DNA from: Gemmatimonadetes bacterium 13_1_40CM_69_22
GTDB lineage: Bacteria; Gemmatimonadota; Gemmatimonadetes; Gemmatimonadales; GWC2-71-9
NCBI GenBank assembly: GCA_001917665.1
Contig: MNEL01000045.1
Coordinates: 38,964-102,963, forward strand
Direction of reading: 5' to 3'
DNA: 64,000 nucleotides
How positions within the stretch are numbered: the first letter of the stretch is position 1; every line of letters begins with the position of its first letter. A model generated the notes under the pieces. It saw nothing but the letters and a program-made list of their open reading frames with translations, searched no databases and was not told the DNA's origin. Both the position numbers and the translations under genes were made by a program. Below are positions 1 to 8,615 of this stretch, piece after piece.

Positions 1-141
1 GGCGACCACCACACGACGCCCCGTGGTCGGGTCGTCCCGCCGCTCGTATTGCCCCGTGGGGAGCACCCAGCTCGCCGCGGCGGCGAGGGCGAGGCCGGCC
101 ACGAGCAACACCAGCGGGTGGGGGAACTTGAAGCCGTTCAC
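1..141 (-). CDS. YfcC/DcuC-type carrier, N-terminal fragment
   Basis: Only the first 47 codons lie in the window; the gene runs off the left edge. The start is GTG at 141, because an in-frame TGA sits two codons upstream. The visible protein begins with a short basic stretch containing KFPHPLVLL, one hydrophobic segment rich in Leu and Ala, then WVLPTGQYERR and a GRRVVV stretch. This is the usual opening of the YfcC family of predicted basic amino acid/C4-dicarboxylate carriers (family knowledge, not searched). The start overlaps the stop of the upstream permease gene as GTGA, so the two were probably co-translated. Only the first transmembrane segment can be seen, so the family call is moderately sure and the substrate unknown. 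Confidence 0.6.
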   Translation of the reverse strand, partial: MNGFKFPHPLVLLVAGLALAAAASWVLPTGQYERRDDPTTGRRVVVA

Positions 142-1393
142 CGGTCAGCCCGCCGAGCGTGGATCCGACGCCAGGAGTGGTAAGCAGGCAGACCGAGTGC
201 CACGATGCCGAGCCCGAGCAACGAGCGTTGCGGGCGCGCCCAGATCGTGTTGACCACGATCGCGACGGCGGAGGCCACGAAGAGCAGCGGCGTCCAGGGG
301 TAGCCGGGAACGCGAAACGGGCGGGGCGCGGCGGGCCGGCGTCGTCGCAGCACGAAGACGCTGGCCCCGGCGAGCGTATAGAACACCCATGCTGCGAAGA
401 TCACGTACGTGAAGAGCTGCTCGAAGCTGCCCGTCGCCGCGAGCACGATGGCCCACGCCGAGCTCACCAGCACCGAGAAAGCCGGGGTGCCGAAGCGCGG
501 ATGAACCTCCGCGAGCTTGCGGAAGAACACGCCGTCCGAGGCCATGGCGTAGTAGACGCGCGAGTTGGTGAGGGTGAGCCCGTTCGCCGCGCTGAACATG
601 GAGACGAGCACCGCCGCGGCGATCAGCCGGCCGGCGCCCGGTCCCAGCGCGGCACGCACCGCCTCCGCCGCCACGCGATCCGTCCGCGCGGCGGCGGCAG
701 GTCCGAGCGCGGCGACGTAGGCGACGTTCGCGAGCAGATAGATCGCGATCAGCGCCGCGGTACCGATCACGATACCGGGCGGGAAGCTGCGCTGTGGCTC
801 GAGCGTCTCGCCCGCCGACGCGGCGACGTTCGCCCACCCCTCGTAGGCCCACAGCACGCCGATCATCGCGACGCCGACGCCGGAGAGGAGCGAACCCCCG
901 AGCGGGGCGGCGAACGTCGCGGCCCGCACCCCCGCCAGGCCGCTGCCCGAGCCGAGCAACAGGACGCTCATTCCCAGACCACGGCGATCATCAGGGCGGC
1001 GACGAGCTTCGCCGCTGTCGGACCGAGCGCGACGAATTGCCGGAGGTATTCCGCGAACGCCACCGCCAGCGTCGCCACCGATCCGGTGGAGATCACGAAG
1101 AACAGCGTCCAGCCGAGCAGGAAGGCGGGGAGGGGGCCGAAGGCGTCGCGCACGTAGACGTAGGCTCCCCCGGCTTCGGGGAGCATGCCGCCCAGCTCGC
1201 CGTAGGTGAGCGCGCCGAGCAGCGAGAGGACGCCCCCCAGGACCCACACGAGCAGCGCGTAGCCCACGTCGCCGCCCGTCTGCCGCAGCACCGCCCCGGG
1301 CACGACGAAGATCCCGGAGCCGATGACGGTCCCGACGACGATGAAGATCAGGTCCCGCAAGCGCAGCGTGCGGGTGAGCGAGGCTCCCGGCAC
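138..1393 (-). pseudogene. APC-family amino acid permease, frame broken with an internal loss
   Basis: Two open frames together make an amino acid/polyamine/organocation permease. The first, 1393 to 968, starts with GTG behind a GGAGG box and encodes transmembrane segments 1 to about 4, including VGTVIGSGIFVVPG, the APC substrate-site glycine motif. It stops with TGA at 970-968. The second opens with ATG at 971 (ATGA overlap) and encodes the remaining segments, including WAYEGWANV and the usual C-terminal half, to 138. By comparison with the family, about 30 residues around segment 5 (an Asn-x-x-Gly loop and the following Gln) are missing at the junction, so this is a deletion plus frame change rather than a simple split. 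It is probably non-functional in this assembly, but a sequencing or assembly error is possible. The C-terminal frame overlaps the YfcC-type start. Confidence 0.75.
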
Positions 1394-1505
1394 CGCGGCC
1401 TCCTGGCCGAACGGCGAAGCTAACCTGTCGCGAAGCAACCGTCACGCCGCGGCGGGTGTCGAACGGGGAAGCCCAGCGCCCGTCTCCCCGTCATCGGAGG
1501 ATCAC

Positions 1506-2315
1506 ATGAGTCGCCGCCCGTACCTCGTCCCCGCCTTCCTGGCGATCGCCGCCAGACTCGTCGCTCAAAGCGCCGCCGACGCTCGCTGGCTCGCCGAGTG
1601 CCGCGACCGGGACGACGGTTGGCGCGTCAGGCACTGTGAAGTCCGGGTGTCGTCGGTGCGGGCCACGGGTGGCACCATCGCGATCGATCCCGGGACGAAC
1701 GGGGGCGTTGCGGTGCGGGGGTGGGATCTGGATAGCATCGAGGTGCACGCCCGGATCCAAACGCAGGCCCCGAGCGAGGAGGCCGCCACCGAGCTGGCGC
1801 ATCGCATCCTGATCGCGACGTCCGCGACGACGATCGGCGTCGACGGCCCCGCGGGCCGCCACGATGCGTCGTGGGGGGTGAGCTTCGTGGTGTTCGCGCC
1901 CCGCCGCTCCGACCTGAAGCTCGACACCTACAACGGCCCGATCGCGGTGAGCGACCTCTCGGGGCGGCTGACCGTCACCGCCTACAATGGGCCGGTCGCC
2001 CTGCGCGCCGTCGGCGGGGACGTCCGCGCCCGCACGACCAACGGCCCCCTCGACATCGAGCTTACGGGAGCGCGCTGGGAAGGTGTGGGGCTCGACGCCG
2101 AGACCACCAACGGTCCCGTCGAGATCGCGATTCCGGACGGCTACTCGGCGCAGCTCGAGTTCGGGACCGTGAACGGCCCGATGACGCTCGAGTTCCCGCT
2201 CACGGTCACCATCCAGGGCCGCGTCGGGCGGCGCATCACGACCGTGCTCGGCAAGGGCGGGCCGCCGATCCGGGCCGTCACGACGAACGGACCGGTGACG
2301 ATTCGGAGGAGATGA
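1506..2315 (+). CDS. Secreted beta-helical, DUF4097-like protein
   Basis: A 269-residue protein. The start ATG at 1506 has a GGAGG box five bases upstream and gives a signal peptide ending near AARLVAQS; upstream codons in the same frame run into the opposing permease and are discarded. The body holds a repeated pattern in which short beta strands end in T(Y/T)NGP: YNGPIAV, YNGPVAL, TNGPLDI, TNGPVEI, VNGPMTL and TNGPVTI. This spacing is typical of DUF4097-type right-handed beta-helix proteins (family knowledge). It is probably periplasmic or on the outer surface; no enzymatic motif is visible. It stands alone between a minus-strand permease and a minus-strand DUF1761 gene. The function is unknown. 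Confidence 0.75.
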   Translation: MSRRPYLVPAFLAIAARLVAQSAADARWLAECRDRDDGWRVRHCEVRVSSVRATGGTIAIDPGTNGGVAVRGWDLDSIEVHARIQTQAPSEEAATELAHRILIATSATTIGVDGPAGRHDASWGVSFVVFAPRRSDLKLDTYNGPIAVSDLSGRLTVTAYNGPVALRAVGGDVRARTTNGPLDIELTGARWEGVGLDAETTNGPVEIAIPDGYSAQLEFGTVNGPMTLEFPLTVTIQGRVGRRITTVLGKGGPPIRAVTTNGPVTIRRR

Positions 2316-2337
2316 CGTCTCGGTGATGGCTGGTGCG

Positions 2338-2757
2338 TCACTTCCACACCGCCACCACTACGCCCATGAGCAGCAGATAGGCGAGCTGGTAGCCGGCGTC
2401 GATCACCCAGACCGCGATCGGATTATCGGAGAACATGTTGGCCGTGAGACCGATCGTGGCGGCAAAGCCGAGCCACAGGATGAAGCCGAGCCACAGCCCC
2501 TGCGCGAAGCTCGTCGCCTGGGTGTACGACGCGAGCAGCGCCAGCACGTAGGCCATCACCAGGTAGCACAGCCCCGATACCGCGTAGGCGCGGGTGACGC
2601 CCCGCTTTTTCATCTCCTCGAGCTTCTCCGGCGTGTAGCCGTGGGCCTGGATCCACGCCTTGGCGAACAGCACGGGGGAGTACCACACGGCGCCGAGGAT
2701 AAGGGTCGCGACCGCGGCGACGATCACGGCGAGGATGTTGACGTTGGCGGTAGGCAT
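2338..2757 (-). CDS. DUF1761 family membrane protein
   Basis: A 139-residue protein with four hydrophobic segments: near residues 7-27, 60-80, 87-105 and 117-137. The first contains ILGAVWYSPVLF, followed by a Trp-Ile-x-x-His-Gly loop; this opening and the length match DUF1761 (family knowledge). The start is ATG at 2757 with AAGGGAG six bases upstream. The gene is monocistronic as far as can be seen. It faces the beta-helical protein gene, and only 22 bases separate their 3' ends. The molecular role of the family is not known. Confidence 0.8.
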   Translation of the reverse strand: MPTANVNILAVIVAAVATLILGAVWYSPVLFAKAWIQAHGYTPEKLEEMKKRGVTRAYAVSGLCYLVMAYVLALLASYTQATSFAQGLWLGFILWLGFAATIGLTANMFSDNPIAVWVIDAGYQLAYLLLMGVVVAVWK

Positions 2758-2819
2758 GAGCGCTCCCTTGGAGGACGCTGCGGGTCACGCCAAAGGTACT
2801 TAGGGAAGAGGTCCGCGGC

Positions 2820-4136
2820 TTACCAGTGCCCGTGCATCCGTAGGGTGTCGCCCAGGTAGGCGTACTGGATGTGGCTCATGTATTCGCGCGCGACGGCCCG
2901 GATCTCCTCCGGCCGGACGCCGCGCAGGCGCTTCACGAAGTCGTCTCCCAGGCGGTAGTTGCCCAGGTACAACTCCGCGCGGGCGAGGAATTCGGCCTGA
3001 TCGGCGGCGCTCGAGTTGTCGGCGAGGTAGTCGAATGTGAAGCCGTCCACAAAGCGGCTCAGGGCGAAGTAGTCGAGGTCGCTCTGCGCGAGAATCTCGA
3101 TCGCGTGGAGCATGAGCGGCAGCACCTGTTGCGGCTGCGGCGTGCTCGCGTAAGCCCCCCCCACCGGGATCGCCTGGTCGATGAACGGCGCGAACGCGGC
3201 GTACGAAAGGCTCCGCTCGGCGCGCACCGTGCGGTGCAGCTGGGATGACAGCAACGCCGTGGCCACGCGGAACGCCCAGTAGCTGCGGCTCGTGGGCGGG
3301 GGCCCCGTGAAGTACGCGAGAATGTAGTTGGTCGGGATGGCGCGATGCTCCACGAGCCAATGGGTCTTCAGCTCGGGGGCGGGCGGGGGCAACGTCCAGC
3401 GATACGCGCCCCGTGGCAGCTGTCCCAGCGTCGTGGCGACGAGAGACTCCACCTGGGCTCGCTCGGCGCTTCCCGCGATCACTAGCAGCATGCGCGACGT
3501 GACGAGCTGATCCCGCGCGTATGCCTGCAGGTCGCCCGGGGTCAGGGCGGCGAGGGACGCCTCGGTACCCTCGGGGTCGAGCCCGTAGGGATGGTCCTGG
3601 AACAACGCCGCCGTCGCGAGGATGTGGATCCGCTCGTCGGGGTTACTGTAACGCGTGTGTGCCCGGGTCAGCAGCTTGCCGCGCGCCTGCGCCACCGCCG
3701 GCGCGGCGAGAGAGGGGTGCACCACGCGGTCGGCGAAGACGCGCCAGGCGGCGTCGAGATCCCGAGCCAAGCCGGTGAAGCCGAAGACCGTCCAGTCCAC
3801 GCCTGGCTCCAGGAACACGACGCAGCCTGTGCGGGCCATGGCGCGACGGGCCGCTGCGTCGGGGAACTGGGCGGTCCCGTACTCGGAGGACTTGAGGAGC
3901 AGCGCTTCGATCCCCGCCGTGCGCGCGGTGACCTGGCGGGTTCCGCCCAGCAGGTACAGCCGCACGGCCACGACGGCGCTCGCGCGGTTGATCCGCTGGA
4001 TCACCCGCAGCCCGGACACCTCGTAGGCGATTGTGAGCGTGTCGGGGTCCGCGCTGCGCCGCGCCGGGCCGCCGGGACCGGTCCCGAGCAGCGGGATGGC
4101 GGCGGCGCAGAGGATCGGCGCCCAGCGCGCGCTCAC
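2820..4136 (-). CDS. M16-family peptidase homologue, probably inactive subunit
   Basis: 438 residues starting at GTG 4136, which overlaps the stop of the upstream M16 gene as GTGA; longer readings of this frame upstream lie inside that gene. A signal peptide (APILCAAAIPLLG) is followed by two M16-like halves. The place where M16 proteases carry HxxEH reads GIEALLLKSSEYG, so the zinc ligands are absent, while the fold-defining AHTRYSNPDERI and later segments remain. In the family such partners form the non-catalytic beta subunit of a two-subunit clam-shell protease (known for mitochondrial MPP and bacterial pairs). With the preceding HLYEH-bearing gene it probably makes a periplasmic heterodimer that degrades peptides. 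Confidence 0.85.
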   Translation of the reverse strand: MSARWAPILCAAAIPLLGTGPGGPARRSADPDTLTIAYEVSGLRVIQRINRASAVVAVRLYLLGGTRQVTARTAGIEALLLKSSEYGTAQFPDAAARRAMARTGCVVFLEPGVDWTVFGFTGLARDLDAAWRVFADRVVHPSLAAPAVAQARGKLLTRAHTRYSNPDERIHILATAALFQDHPYGLDPEGTEASLAALTPGDLQAYARDQLVTSRMLLVIAGSAERAQVESLVATTLGQLPRGAYRWTLPPPAPELKTHWLVEHRAIPTNYILAYFTGPPPTSRSYWAFRVATALLSSQLHRTVRAERSLSYAAFAPFIDQAIPVGGAYASTPQPQQVLPLMLHAIEILAQSDLDYFALSRFVDGFTFDYLADNSSAADQAEFLARAELYLGNYRLGDDFVKRLRGVRPEEIRAVAREYMSHIQYAYLGDTLRMHGHW

Positions 4137-5509
4137 GGCGTGGTTTTCCTGGCGCCGGCCCGCAGCCAGGCGGCAAGCGCGTCGACGACCGTGGGCGCGC
4201 CCAGCACACCGATCACTCGGGGGCGGCCCGCGACGTACGCGCGCGCGAACTGTCGCAAGCTGTCCAAGGTTTGAGCGTTCATCCGATCGTCGTAGGTCAG
4301 GTAATAATCCATCCCAGCGCTGCTCCACCACAGCGCGAGCTGGGGCGCGACCATCGCGGTCTGCTCGACGGTCAGCGCGGTTGTCACCTCCCGCCGCTTC
4401 TTGGCGATGGCGAGATCCTCGTCGGTGACGCTGTCGAGCATGTCGAGGTTGTCGAGCTCATCCAGCAGCTTGAGCAAGGCTTCCTGGGCGTGGGCGGGTG
4501 TCGTCTTGGCGCGGAGCTCGATCGGCCCGGTGTGGTCGAGCGTCAGGTAATGCCCGGTCACCGACTGAAACGGCCCGGCGTCCACCAGCCGGCGCTGGAA
4601 CGGTGAGCCGGGGTCGTTGAACACCTCGAACAGGGCGTCCGCGGCGTATGTCGCCGCGGGGTCCGTCCGCACGCTCGGGCCCTGGAGCGCGACCACGATC
4701 GTGACATCGAGCACGTCTTTGCCGAGCAGGATGGCCGCGCTCCCAGCGCGCGGCGACACCGGCGGGATCGGCCGGTCTGCGAACGGATCCGCGCCCCGCT
4801 TCCAGTCGCCGAAGTGGTGCCGGGCGGCTGCGAGGACGCGGTCCGGTGTCACGTCCCCCGTGACGATGAGCGCGGCATTGTTCGGCACATAAAAGCGAGC
4901 GTACGTCTGCTTCAGCTGCTCCGGAGTGATCCCCTGCAGCGACACGCTGTCCCCTCCCACATCTTTACGGGGCCACGACTCGCCCCACAACGCCCGGTCC
5001 ACCTGGCGGGCAAGCAGGCCCTCCGGATCCGATTCGTCGCGTTGCAGCTCGTCGAGGACAACGGGCCGCTCGTCCTTCAAGTCGCCGTTGGAGAAGTGCG
5101 CGTCCTCGAGCAAGCGTCCCAGCAGCTTGATGCCGCTGTCCACGTGCTTCGAGGGAACGACCACGAAGTAGGTGACTACCTCATGGTTCGTCGTCCCGTT
5201 GTAACGCCCGTTGAGTTTCGAGACTTCGTACCCGAAAGCCGATGGGTCGCGACGGAACGAATGGAACAACAGGTGCTCGTACAGGTGGGCCAGTCCGGCT
5301 TCGGCGGAGTCCTGCGTGAATGCCCCGTTGCGTACCGCGACGAGGACCGTGGCCAGCGGTACGGCCGGGTTTTCGGCGACGACCACTTCCAACCCGTTGT
5401 CGAGCTTCGTGCGGCTGATGAGCCCGGACCGCTGGGCGGTGGCACCGGCGACGGGCAGGAGGGATAGCGCCGCCGTCACCGTCGCGACGAGCAGCGTGCG
5501 GAACGACAT
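4133..5509 (-). CDS. M16 zinc metallopeptidase, catalytic subunit
   Basis: 458 residues. The ATG at 5509 was chosen because it gives a clean signal peptide (MSFRTLLVAT up to AGATAQ); an in-frame ATG also lies at 5536 and the frame stays open further upstream, with no good ribosome site at any of them. The inverted zinc motif H75-L-Y-E78-H79 sits in AGLAHLYEHLLFHSF, and an acidic region near residue 150 (ERPVVLDELQRDES) supplies the third ligand. The C-terminal M16 half follows. It probably acts in the periplasm on small peptides. The next gene is its zinc-less partner, coupled by a 4-base overlap. Confidence 0.9.
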   Translation of the reverse strand: MSFRTLLVATVTAALSLLPVAGATAQRSGLISRTKLDNGLEVVVAENPAVPLATVLVAVRNGAFTQDSAEAGLAHLYEHLLFHSFRRDPSAFGYEVSKLNGRYNGTTNHEVVTYFVVVPSKHVDSGIKLLGRLLEDAHFSNGDLKDERPVVLDELQRDESDPEGLLARQVDRALWGESWPRKDVGGDSVSLQGITPEQLKQTYARFYVPNNAALIVTGDVTPDRVLAAARHHFGDWKRGADPFADRPIPPVSPRAGSAAILLGKDVLDVTIVVALQGPSVRTDPAATYAADALFEVFNDPGSPFQRRLVDAGPFQSVTGHYLTLDHTGPIELRAKTTPAHAQEALLKLLDELDNLDMLDSVTDEDLAIAKKRREVTTALTVEQTAMVAPQLALWWSSAGMDYYLTYDDRMNAQTLDSLRQFARAYVAGRPRVIGVLGAPTVVDALAAWLRAGARKTTP

Positions 5510-5741
5510 GGAAAACGTGCGTCCCAGGCAATGCATACGGACGGGCCGAGCCGGGACAGGTTGTTGCTGCGACGCCGCACGAACTACGCCAGCCACACGC
5601 TCGGGGCGGTGGGCGGCGCTTACCAGGATGCACCCCGCCGCTGTGTTGCGTCGTCGCCACGGGCGGGTCGGCCGGTGTGGCGGCGCCGCACGGCTTAGGG
5701 CGTTTTTGCGGCATCGAGGGGTGGAAATGCGACACGGCGTC

Positions 5742-7580
5742 TCACCCGAACACCTCCAGCGCCACCTCCACCCGCCCGAACGGCGCGCTCACCTGCACTC
5801 CTTGCACGCTCCGCTTCACCTGCTGGAACATCTCGCGCGCGATCTGCACTCCCTCGGCGAGCGCCGCTTCCTTTCCCTTCTCCTGCGCCTGGCGCATCCG
5901 GGCCAGCACCGACTCCGGCACGGAGACCCCAGGCACCTCGTTCGCGAGGAACTCGGCGTTGCGTAGTGAGATCAACGGCCAGATGCCGGCCACGATCGGG
6001 ATCTTGAACTGGCCCACTCGTGCGAGGAATGCCTCGAGCTGCGCCGGATCGAACACCGGCTGCGTCACGGCAAACTCCGCCCCCGCGTCCACCTTCCAGG
6101 CAAAGCGCGACAGCTCGCGGTCCAGGTCCACGGCGCCCGGGTTCACGCCGACGCCAATCGCCCACCGCGTGGGCGCACCGATTGGGTTGTTGCCGGGGTC
6201 GAGCCCGTGGTTCAGCCGGAACACGAGATTCGTGAGCCCGATCGAGTCGATGTCGAACACCGCCGTGGCCTCAGGGTAGGGACCCATCTTCGGCGGGTCC
6301 CCCGTGATGATGAGGATGTTGCGCAGCCCCGCGGCGTGGGCGCCGAGAATGTCGGAGAGCATGCCGAGCAGGTTGCGGTCCCGGCAACAGTAGTGGATCA
6401 CCGTCTCGATCCCCACCTCGCGCTCGATCAGGATGGCGGACGGGAGCACGCCCATGCGGCTCTGGGCGCGCGGGCCGTCCGGCACGTTCACTGCGTCCAC
6501 CCCGGCCGCCTTGAGCGCGCGGCATTGCTCGAGCATCGGGGTCGCGTCCACCCCCTTAGGCGGGACGATCTCGACCGAGGTCACGAGCTCGCCGCGCGCG
6601 ATCTTGGCGCCCCAGCGGGAGCGCTGCGCCAGCGGCACCGCCTCGGCCCCGGCGGGCGCGCGGATCTCCGCCCGGGACACCACCACCGGCGGGTGCCGCG
6701 GCACGACGCTCGCCACATAATCGCGGATCTTCTTGATGTGCTCCGGCGTGGTACCGCAGCAGCCGCCGACGAGGCGGGCGCCGGCTTCGATCATCCGCCG
6801 CGCGTAGCTCGCCATGTACTCGGGGGAGGCGAGATAGATCTTGCGGTCGCCCACGTCGCGTGGCAGCCCTGCGTTGGGCACGCCAGAGATCGGACGGTCG
6901 GTGACCTTCACCATCTTCTCGACCGCCTCGAGCACCCCCGCCGGCCCCACCGAGCAGTTCACGCCGATCACGTCGGCGCCCCACTCGGTGAGCTGCTTCG
7001 CGAACGTCTCGGGCCCCGTGCCGTAGTGGGTGAGACCGTCGTCGCCGATCGTCATCTGCGCGATCACGGGGAGGTCGGAGCGGCTGCGCACGGCGCGCAG
7101 CGCCGCGTGAATCTCGTCTGTGTCGGAGAACGTTTCGAGGATGAATCCGTCCACGCCGCCCGCGAGCAGGCCGTCCACCTGACGCCCGAAGTGTGCGCAC
7201 GCCTCTTCGCGTGACAGCGCTCCGAACGGCTCGATGCGCACGCCCAGCGGCCCGATCGCCCCTACGACGCTGGCGTGCCCCGCCGCGGCTGCGCGTGCCA
7301 ACTCGGTCGCCGCCTGGTTGATCTTCTCGGTATCGTCGGCCAAGCCGTAGCTGCGCAGCTTCACGGGGTTCGCCCCGAACGTGTTGGTCTCGAGGATCTC
7401 GGCGCCAGCGCGCACGTAAGCCTCGTGGACCTCCTGGACGAGCTTCGGCTGCTTGAGACTCAGCTCGTCGTAGCAGACGTTGAGAAAGAAGCCCTTGGCG
7501 TAGAGCATGGTGCCCATCGCCCCGTCCAGAACGTGGACGCGGCCGTCATCGAGCAGCTTTCGCAGCGTCACCTCACTCAC
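5742..7580 (-). CDS. Bifunctional homocysteine S-methyltransferase / methylenetetrahydrofolate reductase
   Basis: About 612 residues. The N-terminal half (residues 10-290) is a homocysteine methyltransferase barrel: LDGAMGTML, ETNTFGAN, GVNCSVGP and the zinc pair in GGCCGTTPEHI. The C-terminal half (from about residue 320) is a MetF-like barrel: VEIVPPKGVD, YCCRDRN, ITGDPPKMGPYP, VTQPVFD. The fusion is like YitJ of Firmicutes and could pass a methyl group from CH2-THF toward methionine. Start uncertain: GTG 7580 is used, but GTG 7571 (spaced nine bases from the G-rich box) and TTG 7604 are possible. The G-rich box is itself made of GGGGAAG heptamers, discussed as a repeat. The gene appears monocistronic. 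Confidence 0.9.
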   Translation of the reverse strand: MSEVTLRKLLDDGRVHVLDGAMGTMLYAKGFFLNVCYDELSLKQPKLVQEVHEAYVRAGAEILETNTFGANPVKLRSYGLADDTEKINQAATELARAAAAGHASVVGAIGPLGVRIEPFGALSREEACAHFGRQVDGLLAGGVDGFILETFSDTDEIHAALRAVRSRSDLPVIAQMTIGDDGLTHYGTGPETFAKQLTEWGADVIGVNCSVGPAGVLEAVEKMVKVTDRPISGVPNAGLPRDVGDRKIYLASPEYMASYARRMIEAGARLVGGCCGTTPEHIKKIRDYVASVVPRHPPVVVSRAEIRAPAGAEAVPLAQRSRWGAKIARGELVTSVEIVPPKGVDATPMLEQCRALKAAGVDAVNVPDGPRAQSRMGVLPSAILIEREVGIETVIHYCCRDRNLLGMLSDILGAHAAGLRNILIITGDPPKMGPYPEATAVFDIDSIGLTNLVFRLNHGLDPGNNPIGAPTRWAIGVGVNPGAVDLDRELSRFAWKVDAGAEFAVTQPVFDPAQLEAFLARVGQFKIPIVAGIWPLISLRNAEFLANEVPGVSVPESVLARMRQAQEKGKEAALAEGVQIAREMFQQVKRSVQGVQVSAPFGRVEVALEVFG

Positions 7581-7595
7581 CCTTCCCCCTTCCCC
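7575..7595 (-). repeat. Heptamer run at the start of the MetH/MetF gene
   Basis: Read on the minus strand this is GGGGAAG, GGGGAAG, GGTGAGT: three consecutive 7-base units ending in the start region of the methionine/folate fusion gene. Its purine-rich units may act as the Shine-Dalgarno sequence. The same units in the same order of types occur at the end of cydA (9949-9976). There is one arm only; no facing copy is visible nearby. Confidence 0.6.
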
Positions 7596-7772
7596 GGAAT
7601 GCAAAGCCCGTCGCAGCGCGAAAGCCGCAACGGGCAGGCCTTTTAGCGGATTGTTTTACGTGGCCGCAATACGCCGCAAATCACCACGGAATCGGTTGTG
7701 ACTCGGAATCTAGAGCAACGCGGCCGAGCCGCAACCCGTATCTTTTCACACCCCGCATTGGAGACCGCCGCC

Positions 7773-8600
7773 GTGACGCTCGCCGCGCTGCATCCTCAAA
7801 TCGTACACTTCGTGATCGCCTTGCTCTTCATGGGCGTACTGCTGCGCTGCGTCTCCCTGACGGGCAAGGCCGCGTTCACGGGGCCCGCGGCGGCGGTCCT
7901 GCTCTTGGTCGGGACCGTCGCCGCCGTGCTGGCGGTGCAGTCGGGGACGGCGGCGCACGGGCCGGTCGAGCGCGTGCCCGGCGCGCGTGCCGCGGTAATG
8001 GAGCACGAAGAGTGGGGAGAGCGCACTCGCAACATCTTCCTGGTCGTGGCGGCGCTGGAGATCGCGGCGCTCGCCCCCGCGGTGAGCCGCTGGCGCAGGT
8101 GGGTGCTGGCGGCGTCGGCCCTCGTGGGGCTCGGGGGCGCCGTCTCGCTGTACGAAGCAGCGGACCGGGGCGGCGATCTGGTGTACGCATACGCCGGCGG
8201 TGTGGGGATCCGATCGGGTGATCCCGCCGACGTCGACCGGCTACTCGTGGCGGGGCTCTATCACGAGGCGATGCTGGAGCGTAAACAGGGCAAGCCCAGT
8301 GAGGCGGCGCAGCTGATCGGGCAGCTGGCGCAGCGGTATCCGGACGACACGTCGGTGCGGTTGCTCGCAGTCGAGTCGCTCATCGTCGACAGGCAGGACG
8401 GGAAGGCCGCGCTCGCGGCGCTGAAATGGTTCGCGCCCGGGTCGGACAGCCGCTTTCTGCGGTTCCGTGGGGGGCTGCTGCGCGCCGACGCCTTCGCCGT
8501 GGCGGGGATGCCGGACTCGGCGAGGATCGTGCTGCAGGCGATGTCCGGAGAGTTCGCGGGCAATCGGGCGATTCAGGATCGGCTGGGGAAGCTGAAGTAG
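7773..8600 (+). CDS. DUF2231-like membrane protein with C-terminal TPR-like region
   Basis: About 275 residues from GTG 7773 (GGAG ten bases upstream). It opens with LHPQIVHFVIALLFMGVLL, the conserved opening of DUF2231-type membrane proteins, followed by four hydrophobic helices up to about residue 130. The rest (residues 155-275) is helical with Ala/Leu-rich pairs such as LYHEAMLERKQGKPSEAAQLI, resembling TPR repeats. The protein would sit in the inner membrane with a soluble helical tail. It is 15 bases upstream of cydA on the same strand and is likely co-transcribed with cydAB, so a role with respiratory-chain membranes is possible but not shown. A longer frame starts upstream at 7698 without ribosome-site support. 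Confidence 0.65.
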   Translation: MTLAALHPQIVHFVIALLFMGVLLRCVSLTGKAAFTGPAAAVLLLVGTVAAVLAVQSGTAAHGPVERVPGARAAVMEHEEWGERTRNIFLVVAALEIAALAPAVSRWRRWVLAASALVGLGGAVSLYEAADRGGDLVYAYAGGVGIRSGDPADVDRLLVAGLYHEAMLERKQGKPSEAAQLIGQLAQRYPDDTSVRLLAVESLIVDRQDGKAALAALKWFAPGSDSRFLRFRGGLLRADAFAVAGMPDSARIVLQAMSGEFAGNRAIQDRLGKLK

Positions 8601-8615
8601 CTATTTTGGGGAGGC

